This document shows, one piece after another, positions 5,265-7,854 of a DNA stretch of 7,854 bases. Each line of letters starts with the position of its first letter. Position 1 is the first letter of the stretch. This stretch comes from JAABSP01 sp011390135 (GTDB lineage: Bacteria > Desulfobacterota > Desulfobacteria > Desulfobacterales > JAABSP01), in assembly GCA_011390135.1 (NCBI GenBank), contig JAABSZ010000186.1, forward strand, positions 1 through 7,854. The letters are read 5' to 3'. The notes beneath the pieces are model-generated. The model worked only from the letters and a program-made list of their open reading frames with translations. It searched no databases and was not told where the DNA came from. Both the position numbers and the translations under genes were made by a program.

Positions 5265-7379
5265 ATGAAAAGCAATGACAGGATAAAAAAGTGGTTTGGA
5301 AAGGCGGCGCTTTTGCTGACGGCCGCAGTGCTGACGCTGATGCTGTTTACGGGCGGCGCGTATGGGGCCGGGCTTCTGATTGCAGATGGCGGTTTCGGCG
5401 GTGTTCTGGAAGTTCAGGAGCATGCGGTGCGGGTGGTCATCAACAACGGGATTGCCGTCACCCATGTGACGCAGGTTTTTAAGAATACCGAGAAGCGGCA
5501 GGTGGAGGCGCTCTATACCTTTCCGATTCCGAAACGTGCATCGGTGGCCAATTTCAGCATGTGGATAGACGGCAAGGAGATGGTCGGGGAGGTGCTGGAG
5601 AAGAGGCGGGCCCGGGAGATATACAACAGCTACAAACAGCAGCGCAGAGACCCGGGGCTTCTGGAGCAGGTCGATTACAAGACCTTTGAGATGCGGATCT
5701 TTCCGATCGGGCCCGAGGCAGAACAGCGGGTGCAGATCAGCTATTATCAGGAGCTGGATCTGGATCATGACCGGGCCACCTATGTATATCCGCTGGCCAC
5801 GGTGACACGGGGGGATATCGACACCCGGACCACGGGAAGGTTTGCCATCGATCTCGCGGTGAAATCGGCCGTGCCCATCACCCAACTGGAGAGCCCCAGC
5901 CACGGGGATGCATTTGTCACGGCACGACATTCAGACGGATATGTTCAGGCCAGCCTGGAGGCCCGAAGCGGCAGCCTTGCACGGGATGTGGTGCTGAGTT
6001 ACGGCCTCTCACGGCCCAAGACCGGTATCGACATGATCGGATCCAACGGTCCCGAAGGGGATGGCTATTTCTACCTGACCCTGACCGCGGGGGAAGACCT
6101 TGCAGAGATGGATCGGGGCATGGACTACGTCTTTATGCTCGATGTCTCCGGCAGCATGGCCGATGACGGAAAGCTGCTGGTCTCCAAGGATTCTCTGGGG
6201 GCATTCATCAACGAGCTGGGGGAGACGGACCGGTTCGAGGTGATGACCTTCAATCTTCAGCCCGTGACCCTGTTCAACGAATTGAGGTCAGGAACCGATA
6301 ATTTCAAGGCTGAAGCAGACCGGTTTCTGGCGGGGCAGCGGGGGAGGGGGGGAACCGTGATCTCCGGGGCCATGCATACGGCCTACCGGTACAGCGATCC
6401 GGACCGGATTCTGAACGTGGTGATCCTGAGCGACGGTATGACCGAGCAGGCCGAGCGGCAGAAGATCATCGATCTTATCCGGGAGAGGCCCGCAAACACC
6501 CGGGTCTTCTGCATCGGTATCGGCAACGAGATCAACCGGCCCCTGCTGGAGCAGCTTGCACAGGAATCTGGGGGGCTGGCGGCTTTCGTCTCCCGGGGGG
6601 ACAATTTCGAGCGGCAGGCAAAGGCATTCCGCAGAAAGCTGATGCGGCCCGTGGCCTCGGATATCGAGATCGACTTTGCCGGGCTGAAGGTCTATGATCT
6701 GGAGCCGGAAAAGCTGCCCAATCTCTTCCACGGTGCGCCGGTGCGACTCTTTGGACGCTATTCGGGAAGCGGAGAGGTGCAGGTGACGGTGAAAGGGGAT
6801 GTGCAGGGGACTCGGTTTGAGCAGTCGGCCGCACTCAATTTTCCGGACAATGATCCGGACAATCCCGAGATCGAGCGGATGTGGGCCTGGCGGCGGGTGG
6901 ACAGACTGTTGAAGATGGCCGATCGGAGCGGCTCCCGGGAGCGGGTCATCGACGAGATCGTAGATTTAGGAGAGACCTACTCCATCGTCACCGAGTACAC
7001 CTCCTTTCTGGTGCTTGAAAATGATGGGGAATATCAGAGATGGAAGATCGAGCGGAGAAACGGACGGCGCCTGCAGCGGGATCGGGATGCCCAGGCCCGG
7101 CTGGAGGAGCGGCTGGAAGCGATCCGCAGCAAGGCCGTTACCGATCTGGGGCCCCAGCCGGTTCTTGAAGAAAAGGAGAAAGAGCCGCAGCACCTGGCAT
7201 CGGCCAGACCGAATCCGGCACAGGGGAGACCTTCGGCGCAGCCTCAGAATGGGGGAGAGCCGGGAAGACCCCAAAGCCAAAGCCAGAATCGGGGCTTTGA
7301 CTTCAACTTCGGCAGCGGGCCCGTGGGCCCTCTGTTTGTCGGCATGGCCTGGTGGCTGCGCCGGCGGAAGAAGGGATAG
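5265..7379 (+). CDS. Secreted VIT + von Willebrand factor A domain protein
   Basis: A 704-aa protein. Residues about 1-34 form a Sec signal peptide (KK, then AALLLTAAVLTLMLFTGG, probable cleavage near AYG|AG). A VIT (vault/inter-alpha-trypsin) domain spans about 40-165, with EALYTFPIPKRASVANFSMWIDG and EKRRAREIYNSY as family hallmarks. A VWA domain spans about 287-455 with a complete MIDAS: D293-x-S295-x-S297 in DVSGSM, T364 in RGGT and D390 in LSDGM. It should therefore bind Mg2+ and a protein ligand. The conserved TYSIVTEYTSFLVLE follows at 571-585, then a charged helical segment, a Gln/Pro/Gly-rich linker (about 640-680) and a C-terminal GPVGPLFVGMAWWL-RRRKKG tail. VIT-VWA proteins of Gram-negatives, including marine proteobacterial sortase targets, are exported and surface-linked. 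The gene stands alone on its strand, divergent from the protease/SPFH operon, with a sigma-54-like promoter upstream. Confidence 0.93.
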   Translation: MKSNDRIKKWFGKAALLLTAAVLTLMLFTGGAYGAGLLIADGGFGGVLEVQEHAVRVVINNGIAVTHVTQVFKNTEKRQVEALYTFPIPKRASVANFSMWIDGKEMVGEVLEKRRAREIYNSYKQQRRDPGLLEQVDYKTFEMRIFPIGPEAEQRVQISYYQELDLDHDRATYVYPLATVTRGDIDTRTTGRFAIDLAVKSAVPITQLESPSHGDAFVTARHSDGYVQASLEARSGSLARDVVLSYGLSRPKTGIDMIGSNGPEGDGYFYLTLTAGEDLAEMDRGMDYVFMLDVSGSMADDGKLLVSKDSLGAFINELGETDRFEVMTFNLQPVTLFNELRSGTDNFKAEADRFLAGQRGRGGTVISGAMHTAYRYSDPDRILNVVILSDGMTEQAERQKIIDLIRERPANTRVFCIGIGNEINRPLLEQLAQESGGLAAFVSRGDNFERQAKAFRRKLMRPVASDIEIDFAGLKVYDLEPEKLPNLFHGAPVRLFGRYSGSGEVQVTVKGDVQGTRFEQSAALNFPDNDPDNPEIERMWAWRRVDRLLKMADRSGSRERVIDEIVDLGETYSIVTEYTSFLVLENDGEYQRWKIERRNGRRLQRDRDAQARLEERLEAIRSKAVTDLGPQPVLEEKEKEPQHLASARPNPAQGRPSAQPQNGGEPGRPQSQSQNRGFDFNFGSGPVGPLFVGMAWWLRRRKKG

Positions 7380-7415
7380 CCGCAGTTTCTAAAACGGGTT
7401 GAAGGGTGATTGAGG

Positions 7416-7446
7416 GATGGGCGGGATGAGGGTTGTTCCGCCCATC
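7416..7446. terminator. Hairpin 3' of the VIT-VWA gene, possible terminator (no U-tract)
   Basis: GATGGGCGG (7416-7424) and CCGCCCATC (7438-7446) pair perfectly over 9 bp with a 13-nt loop, 37 nt after the VIT-VWA stop. No T-run follows on either strand, so it is not a standard intrinsic terminator. It may end transcripts weakly, stabilise the mRNA 3' end, or cap a leftward transcript from the promoter at 7508-7536. Confidence 0.45.
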
Positions 7447-7503
7447 TCCAATTGTCGGGGCTGAGCGTTTTGATAGCTTTGTCATTTTTACATCCGATTC
7501 CGA

Positions 7504-7519
7504 TGACGTTATAACGTCA
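7504..7519. repeat. 16-bp perfect palindrome, candidate operator
   Basis: TGACGTTATAACGTCA is its own reverse complement. It covers the -10 element of the leftward promoter, the usual position for a repressor site. A degenerate second copy (GACGCTATGGTGTC, 10 of 14 positions the same) follows 16 bp later at 7521-7534 and touches the -35 element. This spacing could suit two dimers bound side by side. Confidence 0.6.
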
Positions 7520-7536
7520 AGACGCTATGGTGTCAA
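7508..7536 (-). promoter_or_regulatory. Near-consensus sigma-70 promoter reading left
   Basis: On the minus strand TTGACA (7531-7536, perfect) and TATAAC (7508-7513, 5 of 6) are separated by exactly 17 bp. The predicted start is near 7500. No gene with a good ribosome binding site lies downstream; the transcript would run through the hairpin at 7416-7446 and antisense into the VIT-VWA 3' end. Confidence 0.5.
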
Positions 7537-7593
7537 CACTCAGATAGATACCCTCATTGCGATTTTCAAAGCCAGCTTCATCGGATTGCACTA

Positions 7594-7854
7594 TCAAGCA
7601 GGCGTTGACAGATGGTTATGTCTGAGACGATGCGGATCGAAATAGACTTTTCTGTAGATTTCGGAAATCGGCAGTTCGCACTCTATGGTTTCAATCTTCA
7701 CAATCTGTTCCGGGGTCTCATATTTCGAGTATATCCAGGTATGATCGTCCTGCCGTGCAAACTTTTCAACCCGATAGAAATATTGTGAAACCAGCAGGTA
7801 TTCGACAAAGGATTCCAGCAGTTGATAATGGACGAATTTATCCCCTCTGTCATA
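7594..7854 (-). CDS. Uma2-family (DUF820) nuclease-fold protein, C-terminal part only
   Basis: The last 86 codons and the TGA stop of a leftward gene; the N-terminus lies beyond the window edge. The visible sequence starts YDRGDKFVHYQLLESFVEYL and goes on LVSQYFYRVEKFARQDD, TWIYSKYETPEQIVKIETIE and CELPISEIYRKVYF. This is the characteristic second half of Uma2 proteins (YDRGxKF..Y...SL.EYlLV......VE; then W..........i.l...iYe.V.F). The Asp and Lys of the DRGxK stretch flank the end of the PD-(D/E)xK-like core; the other putative catalytic acids would be in the missing part. Uma2 proteins resemble restriction endonucleases, but their biological role is poorly known and they often occur in many copies. 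The end HRLRHNHLSTPA is not part of the usual core. Confidence 0.88.
   Translation of the reverse strand, partial: YDRGDKFVHYQLLESFVEYLLVSQYFYRVEKFARQDDHTWIYSKYETPEQIVKIETIECELPISEIYRKVYFDPHRLRHNHLSTPA

Larger units (their letters stand above)
7380..7593. other. Intergenic region with hairpin, palindrome and leftward promoter-like signal
   Basis: No supported gene lies between the VIT-VWA stop and the Uma2 stop, which converge on this 214-bp stretch. It holds a 9-bp-stem hairpin near the left end and a 16-bp palindrome overlapping a near-consensus sigma-70 promoter in the centre. A leftward ORF from 7485 (MTKLSKRSAP...) would run into the 3' end of the VIT-VWA gene and looks spurious, though it could be a remnant start of a lost gene. 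Confidence 0.6.

Noticed and set aside
4922..5275. Minus-strand ORF of 117 codons in the divergent region
   Set aside because: Phe/Val-rich run comes from the complement of the A/G-rich repeat, there is no family resemblance, and it overlaps the promoter and start of the VIT-VWA gene.
5223..5930. Minus-strand ORF of 235 codons opposite the VIT-VWA N-terminus
   Set aside because: Antisense to the signal peptide and VIT domain; no recognisable motif.
7318..7331. GGGCCC-GT-GGGCCC inverted repeat near the end of the VIT-VWA gene
   Set aside because: Lies within codons for the Gly/Pro-rich tail, is short, and has no T-run; explained by coding bias.
7433..7645. Plus-strand ORF of 70 codons
   Set aside because: Overlaps the Uma2 C-terminus antisense and the palindrome; no ribosome binding site or family match.
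1..7854. CRISPR array, tRNA/rRNA gene, insertion sequence or integrase
   Set aside because: No regularly spaced repeats, no tRNA-like folds and no transposase or recombinase motifs were seen on either strand.

Overview
The window reads as Gram-negative bacterial DNA. It has a lipoprotein signal, Sec signal peptides, a periplasmic binding protein and a good sigma-54-type promoter match. The coding regions are moderately GC-rich (55-57% in the lines I counted). The gene mix and the A/G-rich 9-bp repeats would suit a Desulfobacterota-like (deltaproteobacterial) organism, but that is a weak inference and nothing here fixes the taxon.

Left block (1-4876, minus strand): six genes read leftward in one compact array. 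In transcription order they are an M48 metalloprotease lipoprotein (4067-4876), a 75-aa YgiT-type zinc-finger protein (3838-4065), an SPFH/'virion core' protein with three C-terminal zinc ribbons (2686-3810), a 411-aa protein with two zinc-ribbon modules (1441-2676), a small solute-binding-like secreted protein (692-1441), and a VOC-domain protein that continues into a TerB-like domain and runs off the window (1-603). The gaps are 1, 27 and 9 nt, then a 1-nt overlap, then 88 nt, so the first five genes probably form one operon. An SPFH/zinc-ribbon protein beside a second zinc-ribbon protein recalls the Bacillus ydjG/ydjI membrane-stress genes. With an envelope protease and a TerB-like domain, a membrane-stress or metal-stress role is a reasonable inference.

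Middle (4877-5264): a divergent, AT-richer intergenic region. It holds an 8-bp inverted repeat, a doubtful 84-codon ORF with a strong ribosome binding site, a sigma-54-like promoter at 5118-5134 and a short A/G-rich tandem repeat.

Right block: one large plus-strand gene (5265-7379) for a secreted VIT + von Willebrand A protein with an intact MIDAS, a low-complexity linker and a short C-terminal hydrophobic/Arg-Lys tail that may be a sorting signal. Next come about 210 bp without a clear gene, holding a 9-bp-stem hairpin, a 16-bp perfect palindrome and a near-consensus sigma-70 promoter pointing left. The window ends in the C-terminal 86 codons of a Uma2-family (DUF820) nuclease-fold protein on the minus strand.

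Nothing here is a demonstrated new system. The best leads are the zinc-ribbon/SPFH/protease operon, the VOC-TerB-like fusion, the exact internal duplication in the 411-aa protein, and the orphan palindrome-promoter-hairpin unit near 7416-7536.
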